Source: JBBIRM01 sp037441765 (GTDB taxonomy: Bacteria; Desulfobacterota; BSN033; UBA1163). Taken from it: a stretch of DNA of 26,915 bases. A model generated the notes under the pieces. That model was not told the origin of the DNA. It saw only the letters and a list, made by a program, of their open reading frames with translations, and made no database searches. Positions 13,419 through 21,089 of this stretch are shown here, piece by piece (positions within the stretch are counted from its first letter, which is position 1; each line of letters starts with the position of its first letter). The DNA is taken from contig JBBIRM010000024.1 of assembly GCA_037441765.1 (NCBI GenBank), positions 1 through 26,915 on the forward strand. The letters are read 5' to 3'. Made by a program: the position numbers and the translations under genes.

Positions 13419-14441
13419 ATGGTTCAAAAAAGTGGAAAAGACCTCATTCGACCCAAAAAGTTAGAGTTCGAAAAAGAAACCCTAACCCCCTATTATGGGA
13501 AATTCATGGCAGAGCCTTTTGAAAGGGGCTTTGGCATCACCATCGGAAACTCTCTGCGTCGCATACTCCTTTCTTCGCTTCAGGGAGCTGCGATCACCTC
13601 TGTTAAAATTGACGGAGTGCTTCATGAATTTTCCACAATCCCAGGGGTGAAAGAGGATGTTACGGAGATCATCCTTAACCTCAAGGAGGTCAGACTGAAA
13701 CTTCACACCGAAGGTCCAAAGACGATCCGCGTGAAGGCAGAGGGCCCGAAAATCCTGAAGGCAGGAGATTTCCAAACCGGTGATGCGGTGGAGGTCCTAA
13801 ATCCAGAGCATTACATCGCTACCCTGTCCAAGGATGGGAAACTCTCCATGGAGATGATGGTGAAGATGGGAAGGGGTTATGTTCCAGCAGAACGGAACAA
13901 AGATGAAAATCAACCCATTGGCACCATTCCTATCGATGCCATCTTCTCTCCTATAAAGAAAGTCAACTATACGGTGACCAATGCCAGAGTTGGGCAGATC
14001 ACTGACTATGATAAATTGACTCTGGAGGTTTGGACCGATGGGAGTGTAAATCCCGAGGAAGCCATCACCCAAGCGGCCAAGATTCTGAGGGATCAACTTT
14101 CCATCTTCATCACACTTGAGGAAGAGGAGGAGGAAGAGAGCACTATTTCTGAGGAGGCAACAGAAGTCCAGAAATTGAACGAAAATCTTTTTAGAAGCGT
14201 TGATGAATTAGAACTCTCTGTGCGGTCTGCCAATTGTCTAAAACATGCCAACATCAAATTGATTGGAGACCTGGTTCAGAAGACAGAGGCAGAGATTCTG
14301 GCCACGAAGAACTTTGGTCGAAAATCTCTCAACGAGATTAAAGAGATCCTTGCAGGGATGGGACTCAGCCTGGGAATGAAATTAGAGAATTGGCCTCCAA
14401 AGTCACATAAGGAAGAGATGGAGACAGGAGCAGTGGGATAG
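13419..14441 (+). CDS. rpoA: RNA polymerase subunit alpha
   Basis: This is the 340-residue alpha subunit. The N-terminal assembly domain (about 1-235) has PFERGFGITIGNSLRRILLSS and the HEFSTIPGVKEDVTEI region. A linker with a run of seven glutamates at about 234-240 leads to the C-terminal domain, with NLFRSVDELELSVRSANCLK and TKNFGRKSLNEIKEILAGMGL, the DNA and activator contact surface. ATG at 13419 follows CGGGGAGG. The position between rpsD and rplQ is canonical. The acidic linker is a little conspicuous but not abnormal. Confidence 0.98.
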   Translation: MVQKSGKDLIRPKKLEFEKETLTPYYGKFMAEPFERGFGITIGNSLRRILLSSLQGAAITSVKIDGVLHEFSTIPGVKEDVTEIILNLKEVRLKLHTEGPKTIRVKAEGPKILKAGDFQTGDAVEVLNPEHYIATLSKDGKLSMEMMVKMGRGYVPAERNKDENQPIGTIPIDAIFSPIKKVNYTVTNARVGQITDYDKLTLEVWTDGSVNPEEAITQAAKILRDQLSIFITLEEEEEEESTISEEATEVQKLNENLFRSVDELELSVRSANCLKHANIKLIGDLVQKTEAEILATKNFGRKSLNEIKEILAGMGLSLGMKLENWPPKSHKEEMETGAVG

Positions 14442-14450
14442 GAGGATAGG

Positions 14451-14939
14451 ATGAGGCATAGGATTTCAGGAAGAAAATTGAGCCGTCATACTCAGCATCG
14501 GAAGTTGATGTTTAGGAACATGCTTGTCTCATTGCTTCAATATGAGAGGATCAAGACAACCCTGGCAAAGGCCAAAGAATTGAGGCGTTGGGCAGACCGG
14601 GTGATTGGCTTGGGGAAGAAAGGCACCCTTCATGCCCGGAGACAGGCATTTGATATTTTAAGAGACGAGACCATCGTGAAGAAACTTTTTGATAAGATTG
14701 CCCCAAAGATGAAAGACAGGGAAGGAGGATATACAAGGATATACAAATTAGGCTGGCGCCAGGGAGATGGAGCCCCTCTCTCTTTGATTGAACTGGTCAC
14801 CTATGGGTCAACTGAAGAAGAGAAGAAGTCGACACTAAAGAAGGCAAAGCAAGCCCTTGAAAAGGTAAAGCCTAAAAAGAAGGCAGAGCCCAAGAAAGAA
14901 AAGAAGGAAAAATCCCCTAAAGAGGAGAAAAAAGGCTAA
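14451..14939 (+). CDS. rplQ: 50S ribosomal protein L17 with lysine/glutamate-rich tail
   Basis: L17 lies near the tunnel exit. The core (about 1-118) is standard: MRHRISGRKLSRHTQHRKLM, NMLVSLLQYERIKTTLAKAKELR, then GGYTRIYKLGWRQGDGAPLSLIELV. The protein then continues for about 40 residues of lysine, glutamate and proline, ending in a run of KKEKKEKSPKEEKKG type, giving 162 residues against roughly 115-130 in many bacteria. Such tails occur in some lineages and are probably disordered. ATG at 14451 follows AGGAGGATAGG. It is the last gene of the cluster and its stop lies in a terminator-like stem. Confidence 0.96.
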   Translation: MRHRISGRKLSRHTQHRKLMFRNMLVSLLQYERIKTTLAKAKELRRWADRVIGLGKKGTLHARRQAFDILRDETIVKKLFDKIAPKMKDREGGYTRIYKLGWRQGDGAPLSLIELVTYGSTEEEKKSTLKKAKQALEKVKPKKKAEPKKEKKEKSPKEEKKG

Positions 14940-14977
14940 ATAACACACTCACTTAAGCGGAGGGCCTTTATTTTTTT
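14928..14977. terminator. Probable bidirectional terminator between rplQ and the convergent DUF3047 gene
   Basis: AAAGGC at 14931-14936 pairs with GCCTTT at 14964-14969, with A-runs on the left (14928-14933) and T-runs on the right (14971-14977). The loop is long (27 bases). Read on either strand the stem is followed by a T-rich tract, as expected for a shared terminator of two convergent genes that are only 28 bases apart. It overlaps the last codons of both genes. The long loop lowers confidence. Confidence 0.45.
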
Positions 14978-15630
14978 CTTAAAATTGGTTCTGAATAGTA
15001 GGCTGTTACCATCTCATTGCTATGGTCGGTGTCGGTTTGAATTCCAATGGCAATCACTCCCTCTGGGTCTTTTCCAAATGCGGTTTTAAAATCCCTTCGG
15101 ATATTTCTCTCCTCATAGACCCATTGAGAGACCTTCCCTTCTCCTGATTCCAAAACAAAGACCTTACAGTTTTTCTCCCCTGGGTGATCAAAGATATGAC
15201 CTTTGGGCTGGCGGGTTGCCCAGATATATTCAATTTTTAATCCGTAAGGTTCTCCGCCGCCAAATAATTTAAACCCGGGTTCCCTTCCAAAGATGACCAA
15301 CACCCGTGCTGACGAATCGAACCTATCCTTCCTCGTTTCAATGGAAGATCGGACAACATTTGATATTTTCCATCTCCAGGAGAGGATCGAGAAGTTCTTC
15401 TGCTCAGGATCCACCCTCTTAAAGAGGGATGCTCGGCTCCCAATGCTTTTAGCCTTAATCACCCCCTTCCTTGGACTCGAGTATTGGGTAGGGGGGACAG
15501 CAAAATAGGAGACCATCCACCAACCCTCGACTGGTGTTTTCTTCTCCTCCTCTTTAGGCTGAAAATCACTAAAGGGAAGTTGGGCTAAGAGTAGAATCAT
15601 AAGAACTTTGGAAATCCATCTGTAAGGCAT
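14968..15630 (-). CDS. Exported DUF3047-type protein, function unknown
   Basis: This 220-residue protein has a hydrophobic N-terminal segment (about 7-20), so it is probably exported by Sec. The body matches my memory of DUF3047: LSWRWKIS at about 83-90, SSARVLVIFG at 107-115, IEYIWATRQPKGHIF at 133-147, VYEERNIRRDFKTAFG at 171-186 and IAIGIQTDTDHSNEMVTAYYSEP at 193-215, quoted as separate motifs. DUF3047 has no established function. ATG at 15630 has GAGGGG about 13 bases upstream, inside a small hairpin. It is convergent with rplQ and divergent from the MltB-like gene. Confidence 0.8.
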   Translation of the reverse strand: MPYRWISKVLMILLLAQLPFSDFQPKEEEKKTPVEGWWMVSYFAVPPTQYSSPRKGVIKAKSIGSRASLFKRVDPEQKNFSILSWRWKISNVVRSSIETRKDRFDSSARVLVIFGREPGFKLFGGGEPYGLKIEYIWATRQPKGHIFDHPGEKNCKVFVLESGEGKVSQWVYEERNIRRDFKTAFGKDPEGVIAIGIQTDTDHSNEMVTAYYSEPILRKK

Positions 15631-15644
15631 AAAATATCTTCAGC

Positions 15645-15657
15645 CCCTCGGCGAGGG
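15645..15657 (-). promoter_or_regulatory. Small hairpin over the DUF3047 gene ribosome binding site
   Basis: On the - strand CCCTC, a GCC loop and GAGGG form a five-base-pair stem; the GAGGGG is the only purine-rich ribosome binding candidate for the gene starting at 15630. The spacing to the ATG is rather long (about 13 bases). It could reduce translation, but the stem is short and may be chance. Confidence 0.25.
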
Positions 15658-15681
15658 CCATATGTTCCTTAAAATTCTCAT

Positions 15682-15709
15682 TTGAAATTGAATAGAACCA
15701 TGGTAAAAT
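15682..15709 (+). promoter_or_regulatory. Candidate sigma70-type promoter for the MltB-like gene
   Basis: TTGAAA at 15682-15687 and TAAAAT at 15704-15709 are separated by 16 bases. Transcription would start near 15716, only about four bases before the ATG at 15720, and no Shine-Dalgarno is visible, so the mRNA may be nearly leaderless. Confidence 0.4.
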
Positions 15710-15719
15710 TTATCACATT

Positions 15720-16649
15720 ATGAAAAGGATTCCAAATTGCAAAATCTTCTGTTTGGTTCTCCTCTTAATAATCTCTCCGATTTCTATCAGTGGGTCAAAT
15801 GAGGCTGACTCTCCTTATCAGTATCTGATTTGCAGACTCATAGAAGATGGGTTTGAAACAGAATTTTTGGCAAATATCTTTATGGATTCCCGGGCTGAGC
15901 CTGACCCCGATAGGATGGTCATCTACTTTGACTCGAGGGAGACGAAGGAGTTATATGAACAATTCTTTACCCCTGAATCCATCTCCCTTGCAAGAAATTT
16001 TTTACGAGAAAATATAAAGATATTGAGAAAGGCAGAAGAGAGGTTCCATGTAGAGAAGGAGGTGGTGGTTGCCATTCTATTGGTTGAGTCAAGGTTCGGT
16101 GAGAATATAGGGAAGTATCGGGTCATCCCTACATTAGCCAGGATGGCACTGATGAGATCTCCAGAGTATCTCTCAAAAATTTATATGATTCTTCGAGAGA
16201 GGGAACCAGAACTTTCTTACGAATGGGTAGATGCCTTGGCAAAGAGAAGGGCGGAGTGGGCTTATAAAGAATTAAGATGTTTTTTAAAAATCATTCGCCA
16301 CGAGTCCATCGATCCCCTTGAGGTCTACGGCTCTTATGCAGGGGCCTTAGGCATGGCCCAATTCATCCCCTCAAGTTATCTCAATTATGCTTTAAGTAAG
16401 AAGGGGTTAGGAAATTGGCTTCTTAACAAAGAAGAGGCCATTTTCAGCATCGGAAACTACTTAAAATCCCACGGCTGGAAAAGAGGCCTCTCCATGGAAA
16501 AGAAGAAGAATGTCCTCTGGTCATACAACCATAGTCATCCCTATGGAGAAGCCATCCTCAAGATTGCTCAAAAAATCAAGTCAAATCCTCCACACAGAAC
16601 AAAAAGTTCAAAACAACTGAAGGGAAAAGCCGTGGAGGGAATCGAATAG
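15720..16649 (+). CDS. MltB-like lytic murein transglycosylase (GH103)
   Basis: The 309-residue protein has a signal-type hydrophobic stretch at about 9-24 without a clear lipobox, so it is probably periplasmic. Lytic transglycosylases cleave the MurNAc-GlcNAc bond of peptidoglycan with 1,6-anhydro product formation. Family motifs are VVVAILLVESRFGENIG, with catalytic glutamate E123, then a TLARMAL stretch and GSYAGALGMAQFIPSSYLNYA at about 204-224, followed by IGNYLKSHGW. The tail after about 285 is basic and low in structure. It is divergent from the DUF3047 gene and convergent with livF, whose stop is 25 bases away. The family is confident; the exact paralogue (MltB versus other SltB-type enzymes) is not. 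Confidence 0.87.
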   Translation: MKRIPNCKIFCLVLLLIISPISISGSNEADSPYQYLICRLIEDGFETEFLANIFMDSRAEPDPDRMVIYFDSRETKELYEQFFTPESISLARNFLRENIKILRKAEERFHVEKEVVVAILLVESRFGENIGKYRVIPTLARMALMRSPEYLSKIYMILREREPELSYEWVDALAKRRAEWAYKELRCFLKIIRHESIDPLEVYGSYAGALGMAQFIPSSYLNYALSKKGLGNWLLNKEEAIFSIGNYLKSHGWKRGLSMEKKKNVLWSYNHSHPYGEAILKIAQKIKSNPPHRTKSSKQLKGKAVEGIE

Positions 16650-16674
16650 AAGGAGTCTTTTATAACTTTCTTTA

Positions 16675-17388
16675 CTATATCTCTCCGAGATAGGCTTTTC
16701 GGACCATCTCATTTTGTTGCAAATTTTTTGCACTGTCGCTTAGCACCACCATACCCGACTGGAGAACATATCCCCGACTGGCGATCTGGAGGGCCATCCT
16801 TGCATTCTGTTCCACCAATAGGATGGTTGTTCCTTCTAAGTAGAGTTTTTGGATGGTCTTAAAAATGCTGTCAACTAATATAGGAGCAAGGCCCATAGAG
16901 GGCTCATCTAATAAGAGAAGACGAGGGTTGGCCATCAAGGCTCGACCAGTGGCGAGCATCTGTTGTTCTCCACCGCTCAGTGTCCCTGCTACTTGATCTT
17001 GACGTTCTTTCAATTTAGGGAAGAGTTCAAAGACCCGTTCCATATTTTTCTTGATAAGGCTCTGATCAGAAATAGTAAATGCGCCCAGCTCAAGGTTCTC
17101 TCTCACGGTGAGCCGGCTAAAGACCCTCCTTCCCTCAGGAACTTGAACCACGCCTTTGGCTACAATCTCGTGGGGAGGTAGAGAGGTGAGATCCTCTCCG
17201 CTGAAGCGAATGCAACCCTCACGGGGTTTTAATAAACCACTGGTTGTCCTGAGCATGGTGCTTTTTCCTGCACCATTTGCCCCAATCAGAGTAACGATCT
17301 CCCCTTTTTCCACATGGATGGAGACCCCTTTTAGGGCATGAATCTCACCGTAATAAGTATGAATATTTTCGATTTGAAGAAGGGCCAT
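16675..17388 (-). CDS. livF: Branched-chain amino acid-type ABC transporter ATP-binding protein LivF
   Basis: This is a 237-residue ABC ATPase. Walker A is GANGAGKS (36-43), the signature LSGGEQQ (137-143), Walker B LLLLDEP (157-163) and the switch region LLVEQNARMAL follows. PEGRRVFSRLTVRENLELGA is typical of LivF rather than LivG. The protein energises uptake through the LivH-LivM channel on the cytoplasmic side. It is the last gene of the liv unit, 65 bases after livG. The substrate could be branched-chain amino acids, other amino acids, amides or urea, since this family varies. Confidence 0.92.
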   Translation of the reverse strand: MALLQIENIHTYYGEIHALKGVSIHVEKGEIVTLIGANGAGKSTMLRTTSGLLKPREGCIRFSGEDLTSLPPHEIVAKGVVQVPEGRRVFSRLTVRENLELGAFTISDQSLIKKNMERVFELFPKLKERQDQVAGTLSGGEQQMLATGRALMANPRLLLLDEPSMGLAPILVDSIFKTIQKLYLEGTTILLVEQNARMALQIASRGYVLQSGMVVLSDSAKNLQQNEMVRKAYLGEI

Positions 17389-17453
17389 TCCTAAAAATAC
17401 CCTAAAAAAGTCGATGAAAAAAGATCATGGTCTTTGTCTTATGCCTTATAGGG

Positions 17454-18224
17454 TTAAGTATCACTGAGACGACCCAAGTAGGCCTCGATCACCTTTGGAT
17501 CTTTCTGAATTTCACTGGGTTTTCCCTCGGCAATTTTTTCTCCATAATCCAATACAGTAACGATTTCAGAAATAGCCATGACCACCCTCATTTGATGTTC
17601 GATAAGAAGAATAGTGATCCCAAATCGATCTCGGAGGTCGCATATGAGGTCCATCATCTCCTGGGTTTCGCTCGGGTTCATACCTGCAGTGGGTTCGTCG
17701 AGAAGCAACAATTTCGGACGGCATGCCAGGGCCCTACCAATCTCCAAACGTCTCTGCTCCCCATAGGGAAGATTCTTTGCCAGGAGGTCTCCCTTACCTG
17801 AAAGGTTGACTACCCTGATAATATTTTTTGCCTCTTCTTCAGCCTCCTTTTCTTCTTTGCGGGTAGCAGGGGATCCCAGTACAATTCCAAAGAACCCTGC
17901 CTTAAGGTGGCTGTGGAGGCCTATGAGGATGTTCTCCATGACGGTCAGGTTTGGAAAGAGACGAATATTCTGGTAAGTTCGGGCAATTCCAAGACGAGTA
18001 ATTCTGTCAGGCAGTAGGCCAACGAGTGAATGGCTGTTGAAAAGAATCTCTCCACCCTCAGGCCGATAAAAGCCTGTGATACAGTTAAATAAGGTTGTCT
18101 TACCAGCCCCATTTGGCCCAATGATACTATGGATGCTATACGGTTTAATATCTAAACTCAGGTCGCTTATTGCCACCAGTCCCCCAAACCTTTTAGTCAT
18201 TCTTTTTATAGAAAGGATCACCAT
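17454..18224 (-). CDS. livG: Branched-chain amino acid-type ABC transporter ATP-binding protein LivG
   Basis: This is a 256-residue ABC ATPase. Walker A is GPNGAGKT (36-43), the signature region LPYGEQRRLEIGRAL (152-166), Walker B KLLLLDEPTAGMNP (171-184) and H-loop histidine H210 in LLIEHQMR. The LPYGEQRRLEI variant of the signature and ARTYQNIRLFPNLTVMENIL are LivG hallmarks. It forms the heterodimeric ATPase with LivF. ATG at 18224 follows AGGATGG on the - strand and lies 25 bases after livM. The 65-base gap to livF includes a weak AAAGA/TCTTT stem. Confidence 0.93.
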   Translation of the reverse strand: MVILSIKRMTKRFGGLVAISDLSLDIKPYSIHSIIGPNGAGKTTLFNCITGFYRPEGGEILFNSHSLVGLLPDRITRLGIARTYQNIRLFPNLTVMENILIGLHSHLKAGFFGIVLGSPATRKEEKEAEEEAKNIIRVVNLSGKGDLLAKNLPYGEQRRLEIGRALACRPKLLLLDEPTAGMNPSETQEMMDLICDLRDRFGITILLIEHQMRVVMAISEIVTVLDYGEKIAEGKPSEIQKDPKVIEAYLGRLSDT

Positions 18225-18249
18225 CGGTCCATCCTATTTTCATTTGGTC

Positions 18250-19890
18250 TCAAAGGGAATCTCTGTCTCTCTCATGCAGTTCACGCTGGCGTAAGGTCTC
18301 TGGCCAGAGGCCTTCTGGACGGAGAAGCATCATTGCTACAAGCGCTGCTCCATAGACCAGCAACCTGAATTCTGCAAACTCCCTAAGGAGTTCAGGTAGT
18401 CCTACCAGTGCAATCGCTCCCACCAGCACCCCTAAAATGCTTCCAATCCCTCCCACGATAATGAGACAGAGGATGTTGATAGAGATCATTACATTGAAAC
18501 TGTGGGGATAGACTGAACCAAGTTTGCTCGCAAAGATGGCACCGCTTAGGGCCGAGAAACCTGCTCCTGTGGCAAAGGCCAGCAGTTTCATGGAGACAAG
18601 GTTTATTCCCATGGCCTGAGCCACATCCTCATCCTCACGAATTGCCATCCAGGCCCGACCCAGGCGAGAATCTCTCAATCGCCAGGAGATAAAACCAGCA
18701 AGCAAACAACCTGCGAGAATCAGATAGTAGATCTGCTGTGGAGTGGCCAGCTCGATTTCCCCGATCGTTGCCCTCGGGATTTTTCCAATCCCTTGTGCCC
18801 CTCCTAACCAGGGCCGTAAGAAATCTGAGAGAACAAGGATGCGAATGATCTCACCAAATCCAAGCGTTGCAATGGCAAGATAATCCCCACGCATCTTGAG
18901 CACAGGGACGCCCAGAAGGATTCCTGAGATCACCCCTATTAGAATTGCAAAGGGTAAGGCCTCCCAAAAGGTTAGACCAAAAAACCCAAGTTCCGGAGAG
19001 GTTAAGAGGGCAAGTGTATAGGCACCTATGGCAAAGAAGGCTACATAACCGAGATCTAATAGGCCTGCAAAGCCAACCACAATATTGAGGCCCAATCCCA
19101 AAAGAACATATAAACCAATAATGGTCAGGACTTCACTGAGAAAAAGTCCGAGAAATTGTGGCAAGGCAAGGAGAATCAGAACAGAAAGAAGCATTCCTGT
19201 TATTCTCACCCTCTGTTTGCCTTTGGAGGGAAGTCGTTGAAACCTTAACCTTATGGCTTGACCCTTCTTTGCCCAGAAAAAGGCCAATAACGATATTAGA
19301 GTGAACAATCCAAGGGCACCATACCAGGAAAGTCCATTCATTGCAAAGAGCCATTCGTTTATAATAGATAAGGGTCCCCATAGGGCGAAAGTTGGTCGAA
19401 GCAAATCCTGAAGGACACCTGCTCCGGCAATACTGCTTAGCGAAAGGACCAATATTTTTCTTAATACCTTTGGGGCAAGGAAGAGAAATCCTGTCACCAG
19501 GCCAATCATTGAGCCCAACCCGAGGAGGAGAAGAGAACCTCCCTTTACACCCTGATTAAAAGTGAGCAGATTGTAGAGAATTGGGGAGGCATTGATGAAT
19601 ACCCTTCGAAGATTAATCCAATTTCCCAAGATGACCAGAAGGGCGAGGATACCTCCTATTATCAACCCTGTAAGAAGGCTATTTATAAGGATTTGAAAAG
19701 GTTTTTTTGGGGTTATGCGTTTTGCCCTCAGATAGAGGATTAAGACAGCCATGACAAGCAGAAGCGTATGGCCCATTGAGATGATGTTACTAATAATGTC
19801 CCTCTGGCTGAATGTCTCAACCATTCCAATCAGGGAGAGTAAAACCTCTATCCCACCACCAATCAAACCGATTTTAATGGTCTGCTTCAT
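18250..19890 (-). CDS. livM: LivM permease with an extra N-terminal membrane domain
   Basis: At 546 residues this is much longer than most LivM proteins (about 300-420). The C-terminal part from about residue 245 is a standard LivM: LTIIGLYVLLGLGLNIVVGFAGLLDLGYVAFFAIGAY (read in parts), the coupling-type segment GDYLAIATLGFGEIIR at 335-350, SRLGRAWMAIREDEDVAQAMGI at 408-429 and VGGIGSILGVLVGA. The first about 230 residues form several further hydrophobic helices followed by a basic stretch (LRFQRLPSKGKQRVR). The frame is continuous, so this is one protein. The start lies six bases after the livH stop with no clear Shine-Dalgarno, suggesting coupling. Confidence 0.9.
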   Translation of the reverse strand: MKQTIKIGLIGGGIEVLLSLIGMVETFSQRDIISNIISMGHTLLLVMAVLILYLRAKRITPKKPFQILINSLLTGLIIGGILALLVILGNWINLRRVFINASPILYNLLTFNQGVKGGSLLLLGLGSMIGLVTGFLFLAPKVLRKILVLSLSSIAGAGVLQDLLRPTFALWGPLSIINEWLFAMNGLSWYGALGLFTLISLLAFFWAKKGQAIRLRFQRLPSKGKQRVRITGMLLSVLILLALPQFLGLFLSEVLTIIGLYVLLGLGLNIVVGFAGLLDLGYVAFFAIGAYTLALLTSPELGFFGLTFWEALPFAILIGVISGILLGVPVLKMRGDYLAIATLGFGEIIRILVLSDFLRPWLGGAQGIGKIPRATIGEIELATPQQIYYLILAGCLLAGFISWRLRDSRLGRAWMAIREDEDVAQAMGINLVSMKLLAFATGAGFSALSGAIFASKLGSVYPHSFNVMISINILCLIIVGGIGSILGVLVGAIALVGLPELLREFAEFRLLVYGAALVAMMLLRPEGLWPETLRQRELHERDRDSL

Positions 19891-19896
19891 ACTTTG

Positions 19897-20958
19897 TTAG
19901 GCTTTTTTTACTGCGAGTCGTTCTCCCAAGATGCCTGTGGGCCGAAAAATCAGCACAAGAACTAACATGATAAATGCGATAGCGTCCTTAAGCTGGTAGG
20001 GGGCTACAATTCCCAGACCATCAAGAAAGAGACTTGGTCCCACAGATTCCACAAGACCAAGGAAGATTCCACCTAGCATGGCTCCTGGGATATTCCCAAT
20101 CCCACCCAAGACCGCAGCGGTAAAGGCCTTTATCCCTGGGATAAAGCCCATAAAAAAATGGACCTGTTTAAACATTAAAGCATAGAGTACCCCAGCAGCA
20201 CCAGCAGCCATTCCGCCAATGATGAAGGTTATGACGATCATCCGATCAATATCAATCCCCATCAGGGAAGAGATCTCCTTATCTTCAGAGACTGCCCGGA
20301 TGGCTTTACCAATCCTGGTGCGTTGAATAAAACTATAGAGAGCAATCATTAATATAGCAGCGGCTATAATGACAACTGCCTGGAATCTTAAAATCCGGAA
20401 TCCCCCAAGCCACCACTCCCCTTCAAGAATCTTAACGGTTGGGTAGGCCTGGAAACCCGACCCATATAATCCACGAAAGGTGTACTGGAGGAAGAAGGAA
20501 GCTCCAATCGCAGTAATCAGAGGGACAAGACGTGGTGATGCCCTGAGGGGACGGTAAGCAACTCTTTCCAACAGGACAGCAATTAGGGTTGAAGTAGCCA
20601 TGGATACAGAAAAGAGGACGAGTAGGCTGATCATGGGTTGTCGATCCAAAAAACCTGAGGAGTAGAAGGCAGCCGCAACAAAGTATGCCGTATAAGGACC
20701 GCTCATAAATACTTCACTATGGGCAAAGTTGATCATCCGCAACGTCCCATATACCATGGTATAACCCATAGCAATAAGGGCATAGATGCTTCCTTGAGCA
20801 AGACCAAAGACAGTGAAGTCAAACCAGTGGCGGTTGGTATAACGGCCTTCGGTTAAAGTCGCAGTTGATCCCCAGATGATTAGAAGTAGGATGGCTCCAC
20901 CAATGAACCACATGATGAAATCGGTTGGGGAGAGTCGATCTTTCCAGCGTTGGAGCAT
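19897..20958 (-). CDS. livH: Branched-chain amino acid-type ABC permease LivH
   Basis: This is a 353-residue inner-membrane permease with about eight to nine hydrophobic segments; many LivH proteins have about 290-310, and the extra length is mostly an N-terminal helix (about 13-33). The family core begins FTVFGLAQGSIYALIAMGYTMVYGTLRMINFAHSE, in which GLAQGSIYALIAMGYTMVYG is diagnostic. Later come RVAYRPLRASPRLVPLITAIG, GKAIRAVSEDKEISSLMGID, the coupling-helix region, and FTAAVLGGIGNIPGAMLGG. It pairs with LivM. ATG at 20958 is 131 bases after livK, a gap carrying a palindrome. Confidence 0.92.
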   Translation of the reverse strand: MLQRWKDRLSPTDFIMWFIGGAILLLIIWGSTATLTEGRYTNRHWFDFTVFGLAQGSIYALIAMGYTMVYGTLRMINFAHSEVFMSGPYTAYFVAAAFYSSGFLDRQPMISLLVLFSVSMATSTLIAVLLERVAYRPLRASPRLVPLITAIGASFFLQYTFRGLYGSGFQAYPTVKILEGEWWLGGFRILRFQAVVIIAAAILMIALYSFIQRTRIGKAIRAVSEDKEISSLMGIDIDRMIVITFIIGGMAAGAAGVLYALMFKQVHFFMGFIPGIKAFTAAVLGGIGNIPGAMLGGIFLGLVESVGPSLFLDGLGIVAPYQLKDAIAFIMLVLVLIFRPTGILGERLAVKKA

Positions 20959-21038
20959 AAAAATTCAGCCTTTACCCCTTCACTCCCATTTTAGAAGAGA
21001 GAAGATGGGGGCTACCAATTCTTATTTTTGAGCCCGCC

Positions 21039-21050
21039 CTGTTTAAACAG
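21039..21050. repeat. Perfect palindrome in the livK-livH gap
   Basis: CTGTTTAAACAG is an exact 12-base palindrome in the 131-base gap between livK and livH. A second pair, GGGCT/AGCCC (- strand, about 17-base loop), lies next to it. Such gaps after binding-protein genes often hold stems that protect the upstream message and lower expression of the permease genes; that role is inferred. No T-run is present, so a full terminator is not claimed. Confidence 0.35.
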
Positions 21051-21089
21051 AATTTCCTTAAATAGTTTTTATGATGCAGGGAGCACGTG

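Noticed and set aside
15645..15657. Hairpin as a strong regulator of the DUF3047 gene
   Set aside because: The stem is only five base pairs and the ribosome binding site is poorly spaced; kept as a low-confidence feature, not a finding.
16650..16674. Terminator between the convergent MltB-like gene and livF
   Set aside because: No stem with a T-run is visible in the 25-base gap; termination must occur elsewhere or by another means.
17389..17453. Attenuator between livG and livF
   Set aside because: Only a five-base-pair AAAGA/TCTTT stem with a short T-run was found, too weak to list.
17427..17801. 124-codon + strand open frame opposite livG
   Set aside because: It overlaps the conserved Walker B and signature region of livG on the other strand.
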